Assembly (NCBI RefSeq): GCF_002754195.1
Contig: NZ_PEEU01000001.1
Location: 1,550,001 to 1,614,000, forward strand
Direction: 5' to 3'
Length of the DNA: 64,000 nt
From: Flavobacterium sp. 9
GTDB lineage: Bacteria; Bacteroidota; Bacteroidia; Flavobacteriales; Flavobacteriaceae
The number at the start of each line of letters is the position of its first letter. Positions within the stretch are counted from its first letter, which is position 1. This document shows positions 27,611 through 36,695 of the stretch, piece after piece. The notes beneath the pieces are model-generated. The model searched no databases. It saw only the letters and a list, made by a program, of their open reading frames with translations, and was not told where the DNA came from. The position numbers and the translations under genes are program-made.

Positions 27611-27750
27611 AAATTCATCCTTAATTTTTATAGCTCCACGGGTTTTTCTATTGTACCAACATTTCTTTATAAACTTTGATTATTTTAAATGCCGAATTAA
27701 AAATAAATGGTAACTTTTCATGCTTTTTGTAGTCAAATATCTAAAAACCA

Positions 27751-28629
27751 ATGACAACAGATATCATAGAATTAAATGACTTTATTGTTTTAATCGAACA
27801 ATCGAATACTTCTAAAACTTTTGTTCAGAAGTGTGCAATTGATGGCGACGCCGTTGGATTTGCTTTTTACGGATCTGGAAATGTCGAATTAGAAATCAAA
27901 CATAACAATCAAACCAAGTATTTGACGAATACAACAGGTTTGGCAATTTGTTTTTTCGGAAATCAAAAAGTAGAATTCTCACACAAGATCGAACCTGATA
28001 AACCGCTGCAATCGATCAGTATTTTTACCAAACCCAAAAAACTGCATTCTTTGCCTCAGGCAGAAAAAGAAATTTTTGAAAAACATCTTCCTGAATTACT
28101 AAATCCGAAAGAGCATTTTGTAAAAGGTCCTTCATTTTATATGACGCTGGATATGCAATTAGCAGTTCAGAAAATCTTTAATACCACTTATACCGGCAAT
28201 ACGCGATTATTGTTTTTGAAAAGTCAGATCAATGAATTATTAGCACATTTTTATGCACTTTTGACCACAGGAACCAAAATTGATTTTTCGGAAACAGATA
28301 AAAACAAGCTTTATAAAGCCAAAGAAATTGTAACCAATAGCTATTCGAAACCACCTTCGATTACGCAATTATCTCAAATGGTAGGTTTAAATAGTAACAA
28401 ACTCAAAAAGAACTTTAAAGAACTATTTGGCATTCCGGTTTTTAAATATGTTCAGGAAGAACGACTTCACAAAGCTTATGAATTACTCCGCGAAAGCGAA
28501 AGAACTGTGCAAGAATCAGCTTGGGAAGTTGGTTACGAAAGTTTAAGTTCATTTTCGAATGCATTTCATAAGAAATTTGGGATGCGTCCAAATGAAGTTA
28601 AGCAACAATTCCTTTCAAACAAATTATAA
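27751..28629 (+). CDS. AraC family transcriptional regulator
   Basis: The 292-aa protein has an N-terminal sensing region (about 1-180) and a C-terminal AraC DNA-binding domain (about 190-290). The two HTH units are visible: PSITQLSQMVGLNSNKLKK and VQESAWEVGYESLSSFSNA, followed by FHKKFGMRPNEVK. It precedes the NmrA-like gene by 72 bases in the same direction and probably regulates it. The inducer is unknown. Confidence 0.85.
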   Translation: MTTDIIELNDFIVLIEQSNTSKTFVQKCAIDGDAVGFAFYGSGNVELEIKHNNQTKYLTNTTGLAICFFGNQKVEFSHKIEPDKPLQSISIFTKPKKLHSLPQAEKEIFEKHLPELLNPKEHFVKGPSFYMTLDMQLAVQKIFNTTYTGNTRLLFLKSQINELLAHFYALLTTGTKIDFSETDKNKLYKAKEIVTNSYSKPPSITQLSQMVGLNSNKLKKNFKELFGIPVFKYVQEERLHKAYELLRESERTVQESAWEVGYESLSSFSNAFHKKFGMRPNEVKQQFLSNKL

Positions 28630-28701
28630 TTCTTTTCAAACAAATGATTTGTTTATAATGGGGGCAACTTTGTGTCAATAATCAATTAAAAAACTATTGA
28701 C

Positions 28702-29529
28702 ATGAACAAACAGAAAATTTTAGTCTTGGGTTCCAATGGGAAAACTGGACGCAGAGTAGCCGAAAGATTAGAACAAGTTGCCAATATCGAAATTCGTTTA
28801 GGTTCCCGAAATGAGAAAATTCCTTTTGATTGGGAAAAACCAGAAACTTGGGAAGCCGTTCTTCAGGATATTGATTCAGTTTATATTACTTTTCAGCCTG
28901 ATTTGGCAATTCCAACAGCCGAAGATTCAATTGAGAATTTTACACGTCTTGCCACAAAATTAGGCGTTCAGAAAATCGTTTTACTTTCTGGAAGAGGCGA
29001 AAAAGAAGCGCAAATTTGCGAAGAAATTGTAAAGCAAAATGCAAAAAAATGGACGATTGTTCAGGCAAGTTGGTTCAACCAAAATTTTAGCGAAAGCTTT
29101 TTCCTAGATCCAATTTTAGCGGGAATCGTAGCATTACCAAGAGCAGAAACATTAGAACCTTTCATAGATGCCGATGATATTGCTGAGGTAGTTACAGCAG
29201 CACTTTTAGACGATAAACACAACGGTCAGACTTATGAATTAACCGGTCCGAGATTATTAACTTTTAAAGAAGTCGTTAATGAAATTGCTGAGGTTAGCGG
29301 TCGAAACATCACTTTTCAGCCTTTAGCTTTAGACGAATACACACAAATGCTGAAAGAATATCAAGTTCCCGAAGATCATATTTGGTTAATAAATTATCTT
29401 TTCGAACAAGTACTAGACGGACGAAATTCAAGCATAACTTCTGACATCGAAAAAGTCTTGGGCAGGAAAGCAAAAGATTTTTCCGCTTACGCGAAAGAAA
29501 CAGCCCAAACCGGAATCTGGAATTCTTGA
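28702..29529 (+). CDS. NmrA-like NAD(P)-binding reductase
   Basis: The 275-aa protein begins with a Rossmann nucleotide-binding motif (KILVLGSNGKTGRRVAERL, GxxGxxG) and has the atypical SDR/NmrA pattern of strands and helices up to the C-terminal substrate region. The late segment TGPRLLTFKEVVNEIAEVSG is typical of these proteins. The substrate is unknown; candidates are quinones or stress-related NADP sensing. It is likely controlled by the AraC regulator just upstream. Confidence 0.75.
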   Translation: MNKQKILVLGSNGKTGRRVAERLEQVANIEIRLGSRNEKIPFDWEKPETWEAVLQDIDSVYITFQPDLAIPTAEDSIENFTRLATKLGVQKIVLLSGRGEKEAQICEEIVKQNAKKWTIVQASWFNQNFSESFFLDPILAGIVALPRAETLEPFIDADDIAEVVTAALLDDKHNGQTYELTGPRLLTFKEVVNEIAEVSGRNITFQPLALDEYTQMLKEYQVPEDHIWLINYLFEQVLDGRNSSITSDIEKVLGRKAKDFSAYAKETAQTGIWNS

Positions 29530-29838
29530 AGTTAATTGTATTTACACAATATTGTCATTTCGACGGAGGAGAAATCTCCGCAAGTAACTCGACAAAGATT
29601 GGATTTACAAACAATGATTATCATTTGAATCGCCGTTTCAACGGATTAAAATCCGTTGCTACAATATAAATCATTCCTCCGGAATTTTACATAGAGTTCC
29701 GGAGAAACGAGACATATTGTAGGGATGGATTTTAATCCATCATACAGTTTTACCATCTAACGAAAGTTTCAACAAAATCCTGCGTAAATCAGTTCAATCA
29801 GCATCATCCATGTGCCATTAAAAAGCAACTACAATAAA
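29530..29838. repeat. Gap with several palindromic repeats
   Basis: No gene is seen. 29552-29605 is a half copy of the GTCATTTCGACGGAGG repeat. 29639-29742 is a compound palindrome: CAACGGATT-AA-AATCCGTTG, then CTACAATAT pairing with ATATTGTAG, and an inner CTCCGGAA...TTCCGGAG pair. Such elements are scattered between genes in Flavobacterium. Confidence 0.7.
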
Positions 29839-29867
29839 AAAAGCTTGTCGATAACCGACAAGCTTTT
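29839..29867. terminator. Bidirectional terminator between converging genes
   Basis: Arms AAAAGCTTGTCG and CGACAAGCTTTT (12 bp) enclose the loop ATAAC. It stands between the NmrA-like gene and the L,D-transpeptidase gene, which converge. Confidence 0.85.
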
Positions 29868-29878
29868 ACATTATTCAC

Positions 29879-30478
29879 CTAATAATAAACATTCAAAACT
29901 ATACTAGTTTTAGAACCATCAATTATCTTCTCCAATCTTTTAAAGAATTTTTCACTTACCATTGGACATCCTTTGCTATTCGAAATATAATAATCCTGCT
30001 CTTCTTCCGGAACTGCTGAGTACGGATGTAAAACGATTGCCCGCATCATTGCATTGCTATTCGTTTCTTCCAAACCAAGCAATTTATACGATTTGCCAAA
30101 CATTCCTTTATATGATTTTCCGATAACATATTTGCCTAGCGAAGTACTTTTTGAATTGGGTTCGTTACTAAATTTTAAATCTCCCCTAACATTAGTTTCA
30201 GAACCGGAACCGTTGGCGACAAGTCCCTGATCCAGGATTTTATCATTTTCTAAGTCATAAACAAAAAACCTGTTTTTGCCGGACTTAATTTTCATATCAA
30301 CAAAAAAAGCAATTTTAGTATTGTAATTACTTTTAGCGTGAATCATTGCTTTTACTTCGGCTACACGACTATTAAACCTTTCTGGTTCAATATCTGTAGA
30401 CAAACTATTTGTTTTATATTCTTTTATTCCTCCAGAAAAAGTTATTGCAAAAAATAAGATCAGGCTAAATGTTTTCAT
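29879..30478 (-). CDS. L,D-transpeptidase family protein (YkuD-like)
   Basis: The 199-aa protein has an N-terminal signal peptide. The catalytic part shows His151 (RAIVLHPYS) and Cys171 (NSKGCPMVS), the His/Cys pair of L,D-transpeptidases that cross-link peptidoglycan or anchor proteins to it. The G-K-Y-V-I-G-K-S segment before them is also characteristic of the YkuD_2-type family. It stands alone, converging with the NmrA-like gene. Confidence 0.8.
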   Translation of the reverse strand: MKTFSLILFFAITFSGGIKEYKTNSLSTDIEPERFNSRVAEVKAMIHAKSNYNTKIAFFVDMKIKSGKNRFFVYDLENDKILDQGLVANGSGSETNVRGDLKFSNEPNSKSTSLGKYVIGKSYKGMFGKSYKLLGLEETNSNAMMRAIVLHPYSAVPEEEQDYYISNSKGCPMVSEKFFKRLEKIIDGSKTSIVLNVYY

Positions 30479-30698
30479 AAAAATACAGTTTAAAAAATTC
30501 CGAACAATTTTGATGTTTATGAAACAACTTGAATGGTTTTACAAAACAGGATATCAACTATTGTTTAGATTTTAATTTCAGTCTGCAAATTTACATCGTC
30601 ATTAAAACTCAAGAAGACCTTAAACGACTATATAACAACACAATAAGACTTTTCAAAATAAATAAAACGTTCAAAACCAGTCTCTTTATTCCATAAAA

Positions 30699-30730
30699 AA
30701 ACCCTGTAAAACAACTATTTTACAGGGTTT
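30699..30730 (-). terminator. Terminator of the tetR/HMA-like/MFS operon
   Basis: A 13-bp stem AAACCCTGTAAAA and TTTTACAGGGTTT with a 6-base loop lies 28 bases beyond the MFS stop codon. An A-run on the + strand gives a T-run in the minus-strand transcript. Confidence 0.85.
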
Positions 30731-30758
30731 AACATATCCGAATTGATAATAAAAAATG

Positions 30759-32007
30759 CTATTCTTTAATATCGTGATCTTTTGATTTTACCAACTGATT
30801 TACTCTCCAAATCAAAAATACTGTCAAAAGTGTAATTACCGCAATTACATATCCTAGTATATCATAGTTTTCCAATGGAGAAGTTTTAGTTTTTTGATGT
30901 ATAATAAATCCGGCACAAACAGCGGCGATTCCACCGGCAATTTGCTGTAAAGACGAAGATATTGACATATAAGCGCCACGATCTTCCAATCCCGGAATTG
31001 CTGTATTAAGCGTTGTTGCAGGAATCATACGACTCATGATTCCCATAAATAAGATCATATTGATTACTACAATTTCCCATAGTGGAATTGGCGTTAAGTT
31101 CGTATAAATCAAAATCATAATGATCGAAAGTATAGAACCTGCTGCAAACAATTTAAACTTGCTTACTTTATCACTTAATTTTCCAACCAAAGGCATTATA
31201 AATAGTACCGAAAGTCCGGTGAAGAAAAATACCATTGGTAATTCGAGTTGGCTAATATGAATATTATTCACTAGAAATGCGCTTCCGAAAGGCTGTAACA
31301 TAAAACCTCCCACAGAAAGAAATGCAATCGATGCAAAACCAACCTGATAACGTTTATTGCTCAAAGTATGCCAAAGATGCAAAAACGGACTCTTGTCTGA
31401 TTGCACTTCTAAATGCTTTGTGATTGGCTCCATTTGTGTGATAATTGCAATAAGAATCAAGGCTCCTAAAACGGCAATCATAATAAATGCTGAATGCCAT
31501 CCCCAATTATTAGCAAAATATAAACCAACCGGAATTCCTAAAATCTGACTTGTAGCAAAAGCCATTTGTATGAATCCCATAACGCGTCCTCTTTGGTGAA
31601 TAACGAATAAATCTGTTACAATTGCCAAAGACACAGAACCTATTACACCACCAAAAAGTCCGGTAACGATTCTTGCCGCAAGCAACGTCATGTAACTTGT
31701 TGAAAGCGCGCAGAAAACGGTACCAATGATGAATCCTGTATAGAAGAAGATTAAAAGTTTTTTTCTGTCAAATTTATCAGCAAAACCCGCTGCCATTAAT
31801 CCCGAAATTCCGGCACTAAAAGCATAAGCAGAAACGGCAAAACCAAAGTTTGCGGTCGTCATATTCAGGGTTTTCATTAAGATATCTCCAAGCGGAGAAA
31901 TGACCATAAAATCAAAGTATAACTGTAAATTGCAAAAGGGCTAATATGGCTATAATGATTTTTTGGTGTGAAGTAAAAGCGGGGCTGTCCCCAGAAGTTT
32001 TTTCCAT
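30759..32007 (-). pseudogene. MFS efflux transporter with frameshift near the N-terminus
   Basis: The intact part (30759-31907, 382 aa) is a major facilitator transporter with about 11-12 membrane segments, and the usual loop motif DKFDRKK lies after the second. In the frame above, ATG 32007 opens MEKTSGDSPAFTSHQKIIIA and continues to LLQFTVIL, where TGA stops it at about 31913. One extra T in the TTT at 31914-31916 (+ strand AAA) shifts the frame; without it the protein would read VIL-DFMVISPLGD, the expected first helix. It is either a pseudogene, a slippage variant or a sequencing error. Starting at ATG 31907 would lose most of helix 1. Confidence 0.75.
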
Positions 32008-32029
32008 ATAAATTGGTTATTTTTTTTGA

Positions 32030-32257
32030 TTAAGATAATTCCTGACATTCATGACCAAATTCGTTGATCATACCAATAATGGCGTCAGGTTTTAATACAT
32101 TCGATACGACGCGAAGCACGCAATCAACATCTTCATGATCGATGCTCCATTGTTCTATATCCGAATGATTATCCAGCGTTCTGTGCATATCACAATCTGG
32201 ATTGATTTGTTTAATATTTGTTTTGAAAATGTGTATTGTATTCAAATTCGTTTCCAT
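32030..32257 (-). CDS. Small HMA-like protein lacking CxxC
   Basis: The 75-aa protein has the length and strand/helix order of a heavy-metal-associated (ferredoxin-like) domain: TIHIFKTNI, then a helix, then CVLRVVSN and IIGMINEFGHEC. The metal-binding CxxC is absent. It sits 6 bases after tetR and 22 bases before the MFS start, so all three are one operon. It may be a regulatory or periplasm-independent partner of the efflux pump. Confidence 0.55.
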   Translation of the reverse strand: METNLNTIHIFKTNIKQINPDCDMHRTLDNHSDIEQWSIDHEDVDCVLRVVSNVLKPDAIIGMINEFGHECQELS

Positions 32258-32263
32258 AATTTT

Positions 32264-32860
32264 TCATGGTTTTAGTCCTTTAATTGTACTCTTAAAAGCT
32301 TCTTTCATAATCTCTTTGGTAAGTTTAAATGGTCTTCCTCCCATACTCTTACCCTCAGTATGCATATTCAACAATGTGTATAAAGGTCCGTAAGCCACTG
32401 ACCAAAAAGCCTCAAATGTCATTGGGACAATTTCTTTTTTACGAAGTCCATTGTCAATAAACTCACTCATAATCTTTCTAAAATCTGCAAACTCTTTAAT
32501 AGAATCCAGAATAGCTTCTGAATGAGGAGAATGTTTTATGATCTCAAAAAATGCAACTTCTTTCGGATATTTCATGGTAAAGTTGGCGCGGTTTTCCCAC
32601 TGTCTCCATAAACCTTCCTCAAATGACATTTCGGGCGCAAAATCTTTTACTGTACTTGTAAAAAATTTCAGCGCGATAATGGCACCTATTTTTTGAATCA
32701 AATCATCCTTGTCTTTGTAATAAATGTAGAGCGTGCCAACAGAAATAGAACACGCCTTCGCGAGCTTGTTCATACTGAAACCTTGAAATCCGTCACGCAC
32801 AATTTGGTCAATTGCCATTTCGATTACCAATTTTTCTTTGTCGACATCTCTTACTCTCAT
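32264..32860 (-). CDS. TetR family regulator of the MFS operon
   Basis: The 198-aa protein starts at ATG 32860; an upstream TTG (32878) lies in the promoter -7 element and is rejected. The N-terminal HTH reads FQGFSMNKLAKACSISVGTL with IYYKDKDDLI following, typical of TetR. The rest is the helical ligand domain. It is the first gene of an operon with an efflux pump, so it probably represses its own operon. A 12-bp palindrome in the promoter is the likely operator. Confidence 0.85.
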   Translation of the reverse strand: MRVRDVDKEKLVIEMAIDQIVRDGFQGFSMNKLAKACSISVGTLYIYYKDKDDLIQKIGAIIALKFFTSTVKDFAPEMSFEEGLWRQWENRANFTMKYPKEVAFFEIIKHSPHSEAILDSIKEFADFRKIMSEFIDNGLRKKEIVPMTFEAFWSVAYGPLYTLLNMHTEGKSMGGRPFKLTKEIMKEAFKSTIKGLKP

Positions 32861-32875
32861 ACTGATTATTTTTGA

Positions 32876-32906
32876 CAAAGATAAAATAATAAATGAATGA
32901 ACATTC
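32876..32906 (-). promoter_or_regulatory. tetR promoter -7 element and operator palindrome
   Basis: On the minus strand TATCTTTG (32883-32876) matches TAnnTTTG. Just upstream lies GAATG-AA-CATTC (32895-32906), a palindrome placed in the promoter spacer, where bound repressor would block RNA polymerase. Confidence 0.6.
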
Positions 32907-33162
32907 TTTTATTTATTATTTTTTTCAAAAGATAATATCCATAATATATGCTTAACATTATCCAACACATTCAACCATAGATTCATGTGTTCTAATTCAA
33001 AAACTGCAGATTTGATGAAGAGATTAAAAATCCGAATAAAAACGTAACCAACGGTTTAAACCGTTGGGATAAAATATAGCATCGTGTATTATTTCGATTC
33101 GTTTCCCATGGTTGAAACCACGGGCTATGCCTGAAACAGGATACGATTATTTACGAAAATAT
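32907..33162. repeat. Intergenic stretch with palindromic repeats
   Basis: No gene is seen. CCAACGGTTTAAACCGTTGG (33048-33067) is a perfect 20-bp palindrome, and CCCATGGTTGAAACCACGGG (33105-33124) is an imperfect one. Both look like scattered Flavobacterium repeats. Confidence 0.55.
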
Positions 33163-33287
33163 TGTTATGAAAATGAGTGCCCTAGCCCCGATAGTCCCGA
33201 AGTGTCGGGAGAAAATTCTTTTATGGCAGTCCCGAGGCTTCGGGAGCCATAAAAGATTGGAACGGAAAGCGGGATTAGCTCCTAAAA
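33163..33287. repeat. Dispersed repeat TGTTATGAAAATGA...GGGATTAGCTCCT, copy 1
   Basis: Its ends match the copy at 52374-52508 closely (CTAGCCCCGATAG near the left end, GCGGGATTAGCTCCTAA at the right). The interior differs and is a strong hairpin here: TTTTATGGC...GCCATAAAA with a GTCCCGA/CGGGA inner stem. A shorter reversed relative lies at 35090-35175. A frame at 33167-33391 reads through it and is not a gene. Confidence 0.7.
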
Positions 33288-33312
33288 AAAATTACCACAA
33301 CATTTTAGTGCA

Positions 33313-33344
33313 TAAAAAAACTCCTGCTCAGATGAACAGGAGTT
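33313..33344 (-). terminator. Terminator of the GT2 gene
   Basis: Arms AACTCCTG (33319-33326) and CAGGAGTT (33337-33344) lie 44 bases past the glycosyltransferase stop. An A-run on the + strand forms the T-run of the minus-strand transcript. Confidence 0.75.
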
Positions 33345-33387
33345 GCAAAAAAACAAATCAATTCTATTTTTTTAATTACAATTATTT

Positions 33388-34842
33388 TTAGACTAAACCA
33401 CGTGTCAACCAGCCTCTTTTATTGGCGGTAACAATGGCATAAGGTGTTATCCAGAATAAGCTGAAGGTGTAGAAAACGCTATAAGAATATGCCCAAAGCG
33501 AATCTGCAAGATTGTATCTTTTAGCATAAAACAAGACCGGAAAACTCGATACAATTAAGATTCCTAATAATGTTGAGCTTAAAAATAATAACGGATGCAT
33601 GGCGATAAACACGAACATAAAAATCATGAACGGATACGCCATAACGATTTTCAGCGCTTGGTTGAACCATAAAAGACGGGCTCCAAATTTAGATTCTTTT
33701 CTAAAATCGGTGAAAACATATTTAGCCATTGCAATATTCTCACGCACATTACTTCTACTCCATCTAATGAACATTTTGTATAATCCGGTGTATTCTTCAG
33801 GAACGTTTGTCAATACATAAGCATTTCTTTGAAATACAACATGTTGACCTTGTTTCAAAATCATATTTGTCATCGCACGGTCTTCGCCAATATCAGATGG
33901 TTGTCCCATAAAAGTTTGGTTGATCCATTCGTCAAGACAAGCAAAAACCGAAGTTTTTCTATAAGCCGCCGCTGCTCCAGGAGTACAAAGTACAGAACCT
34001 AATTTACTTTCGGCAGAACGCATGAATTCAAAACTCATTACGAAACTTACGTTAAGCATTTTTGGCAAGATTGCTTTTTTACTGTTCAATACATGAACGT
34101 TTCCTGCAACAGCTCCACATTTTTCGTCTACTACAAACGGACTTACTAAATTTCTTAGCGTATCTTTTTTCACGATTGAATCACTATCAACCGTTACAAA
34201 AATTTCTCCCATTCCTAGTTCAAATCCACGGTGAAGAGCATGACGTTTTCCTTTGTTTTCAGGTTGTTGAAAAATAGTTAAACGATCGCCTAATTTTATT
34301 TTGGCTTGTTGCATCCAGTACCAAGTATCATCTTTACTTCCGTCGTCAACTGCTAAAATTTCTAGTTTATGCGCCGGAAAATCACTGTCTGCCAAACTCA
34401 ATAAAGTATCCCAAACCAGTTTTCCTTCGTTATATGCAGGAACGATTACGGTACAAGTTGGCAACATTTCGTCCGAAACTGATTCGATTGGTTTGTAGTT
34501 AAAATACAAGTATAAATTATACAGAAATACTCCGGTTTGAAAAACAAATAATATTCCTGCAACGACCAAAAACGGAAATCCCCAAGAAGAATTCATTCGG
34601 TCGATCTGAAACTGATCAAAGTCGGATTGTAAATGATATACGGAGTACGCTCCAACAAACAATAAGGCAAATGTGCTTACCAACACAAATAATCCGAATT
34701 TACTTTTGGTGCGCTCGCTTACTTTTTTTGCTGCTACATTGTCATTACTAATTCGAAAAATGGAACTTTTTAAGGCTCGTTCGTTACTAAGATCTGGATT
34801 TGAAGTATAAAATTGTTCTGATGTTAAGGTTTCACTTTTCAT
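33388..34842 (-). CDS. Membrane glycosyltransferase family 2 (polysaccharide synthase-like)
   Basis: The 484-aa protein has two N-terminal membrane helices (about 48-70 and 89-113) and three or more at its C-terminus, around a cytosolic GT2 domain. UDP-sugar and catalytic residues are visible: the TVIVPAYNEG start, Asp166-Asp167 in AVDDGSKDD, Asp219/Asp221 in VDSDS, Glu320-Asp321 in GEDRA and Arg360-Trp361 in IRWSRS. The design matches processive synthases such as hyaluronan or poly-N-acetylglucosamine synthase, though the full Q-x-x-R-W is changed to M-F-I-R-W. It has no recognisable export partners beside it. Confidence 0.8.
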   Translation of the reverse strand: MKSETLTSEQFYTSNPDLSNERALKSSIFRISNDNVAAKKVSERTKSKFGLFVLVSTFALLFVGAYSVYHLQSDFDQFQIDRMNSSWGFPFLVVAGILFVFQTGVFLYNLYLYFNYKPIESVSDEMLPTCTVIVPAYNEGKLVWDTLLSLADSDFPAHKLEILAVDDGSKDDTWYWMQQAKIKLGDRLTIFQQPENKGKRHALHRGFELGMGEIFVTVDSDSIVKKDTLRNLVSPFVVDEKCGAVAGNVHVLNSKKAILPKMLNVSFVMSFEFMRSAESKLGSVLCTPGAAAAYRKTSVFACLDEWINQTFMGQPSDIGEDRAMTNMILKQGQHVVFQRNAYVLTNVPEEYTGLYKMFIRWSRSNVRENIAMAKYVFTDFRKESKFGARLLWFNQALKIVMAYPFMIFMFVFIAMHPLLFLSSTLLGILIVSSFPVLFYAKRYNLADSLWAYSYSVFYTFSLFWITPYAIVTANKRGWLTRGLV

Positions 34843-35225
34843 ATGACACTACTTTTGATTGCTTTCTATGGGCTTTTATTTAATTTGCTTTCCCTCCGAT
34901 TTCGTTATTCTCATTTATCGGAAAGGATTTTACATTATCCCATTTTGCAAGCCTTGTGCCATTATTATTTTTTACTGGTTTCTAGCAGTTTAAGTATTTC
35001 AAGTGATTTTTGAGTGTGTAATTATTATACGTTTTGGTATACAGGATACAGTTTTTATTGGGGTTTTGGAGGTTTTTGAGTTGAGGTTTTTGGAGCTATT
35101 TCCAGCCATCCACTATATCTTTTCCCGCTTAAAGAAAGCAGTAAAAGGATGCCGCTTCTGTCTGGGCTAAGGCAATTAGATTCCCGAGAAACTTATTAAC
35201 GTATAAATATGCATTTGTATTGTTT
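34843..35225. other. Gene-free stretch with a degenerate dispersed repeat
   Basis: No gene is supported. 35090-35175 is an inverted, shortened relative of the repeat at 33163 and 52374: its reverse complement has TAGCCCAGACAGAAGCGGCATCCTTTT-type left end and a TAGCTCC right end around a variable middle. The rest shows no feature I can name. Confidence 0.5.
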
Positions 35226-36028
35226 TCATTCATTAATATTCTTGTAGAATAATTGATTTGGTTTCAAATTATATAAAAAGAAACAAGATATTATGAAAAT
35301 TGCGCTAGTTATAATAGATCCTTCAAAACCAAAATCGCCTCCACTTAAAAAGAATGGTTTTTCAGGAACATATCCTAAGATGCTTATTACTTTAATCCCA
35401 CTAACATTACTTCCTAATAAACACCCAATGGAAAAATTCCAAAATGCATGTATGAAGCTTGTCAATAGAATTGAATTACTTTTTAAATAAATCAAGCTAA
35501 AAAAACACCTGCGATCGCAACATTAACCAATCCTATTACATTAACATTTGGATTGAATAAATGAAACAGACTAAAAAATAAAGAAACCAAGATTATATCT
35601 TTTATGGAAACATCAGTAACCACAACTTTGTACGGAATAAATCTAAAAAGAATTTCCTCTACTGACGCTGAAAGAAATATTAAAAGAAAATAAACAATAA
35701 TTTCACTATCCCAATTACTATAATTGTAGACTTTGATTAATTTAAAACCAACGAGCAAAGAATATATAATAAACGGAAGTAAACAAGTTAGTAAAATTGC
35801 CTTATTACTGAAACCTTTAGCTAAAAAGCTGTTTTTAAAATTATCATATAAATTTTCTTTCCAGAACACATATACAATATAAATAAGTTGAGGACAAAAC
35901 GTAGCTATCCATATTTTATAACTGAATGTTTTTGCATACAGATCTTCAAAAGCAATAAAAATAAAAGGTATGGATATAAAAGATATAGTTAAAAAGGCTT
36001 TTAGGTAAAAGCTAATTATTTTTTTCAT
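35226..36028 (-). pseudogene. CPBP (CAAX-type) membrane protease gene split by a frameshift
   Basis: The first part (36028-35492, 178 aa) has the first motifs of CPBP intramembrane proteases: Glu124-Glu125-x3-Arg129 in VEEILFRF and FSLFH with His156. It stops at GVFLA. The second part (to 35226) resumes one base out of frame with LIYLKSNSILLTSFIHAFWNF, the third motif (His-x3-Asn). The break is in a run of seven A on the + strand (35499-35505); one more base would join the two parts. It may be a decayed gene, a slippage switch or a sequencing error. Bacteriocin self-immunity and processing are usual roles of the family. Confidence 0.75.
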
Positions 36029-36177
36029 ATTGTAATTTAAAATAGTATTGCCCTTAAAATTTTACCTAAAGGATAATACACAAACCTACAAAAAGCACTA
36101 TAACAAAAACTGAGGGAAACCGTAAACCAAAGAAAATAATTTATATATGAAATTTTAAGTGAACACCGATAATCAAT

Positions 36178-36657
36178 TTACAAGCTAAATGGATTGTTTT
36201 CTAATACAGTACTTACTAAATTATCAATTTTTTTCTCATACCAATTCAAACATAACCTACGATGAGTTCCTCTTCGAACTTTTCCTAAAGGCACTTCTAA
36301 AATATAATCTTTCGTATTATCTACTTCCATAACAGTAAAAAAATGCTGCCTGACATCAAATACATCTCTTATACTACTTATAGTGATATCAACCGGAAGA
36401 TTAGCATCATGAAAATCTTTACAATCCTGAATAATTTGTTTTGTATCTGTAGCTGAGTTTATATAAATTCTAATTAAATTTCCGTTATCATCAAAGCGTT
36501 CCAAAATCACTCTAAAATCACGATGTGTAGCACTTGGTGGATAATTCCAATTTGCTTTAACCGTAAATCTTTTTGTAGTAATAAGCCACAATTCCAGCCT
36601 TGTTATGGCACCTGTTTTTCCCGTTTCGGGAGCTCCTCCAAATAATAAATATTTCAT
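36178..36657 (-). CDS. Small P-loop protein downstream of hsdR
   Basis: The 159-aa protein begins with KYLLFGGAPETGKTGAITR, a Walker A motif (GAPETGKT, residues 8-15) at its N-terminus. No Walker B or other NTPase motif is obvious. The remainder is alpha/beta with HRDFRVILERFDDNGNLIRI and a cluster of basic residues at KVRRGTHRRL. It starts 38 bases after the HsdR stop and is likely in its operon. The function is unknown. Confidence 0.55.
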   Translation of the reverse strand: MKYLLFGGAPETGKTGAITRLELWLITTKRFTVKANWNYPPSATHRDFRVILERFDDNGNLIRIYINSATDTKQIIQDCKDFHDANLPVDITISSIRDVFDVRQHFFTVMEVDNTKDYILEVPLGKVRRGTHRRLCLNWYEKKIDNLVSTVLENNPFSL

Positions 36658-36695
36658 ATTAATTTCTTGCTTATAAATTGATTAAATACAAATCT

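Noticed and set aside
33167..33391. 74-codon frame between tetR and GT2
   Set aside because: It runs through a dispersed repeat and a terminator; the translation is a shadow of the repeat.
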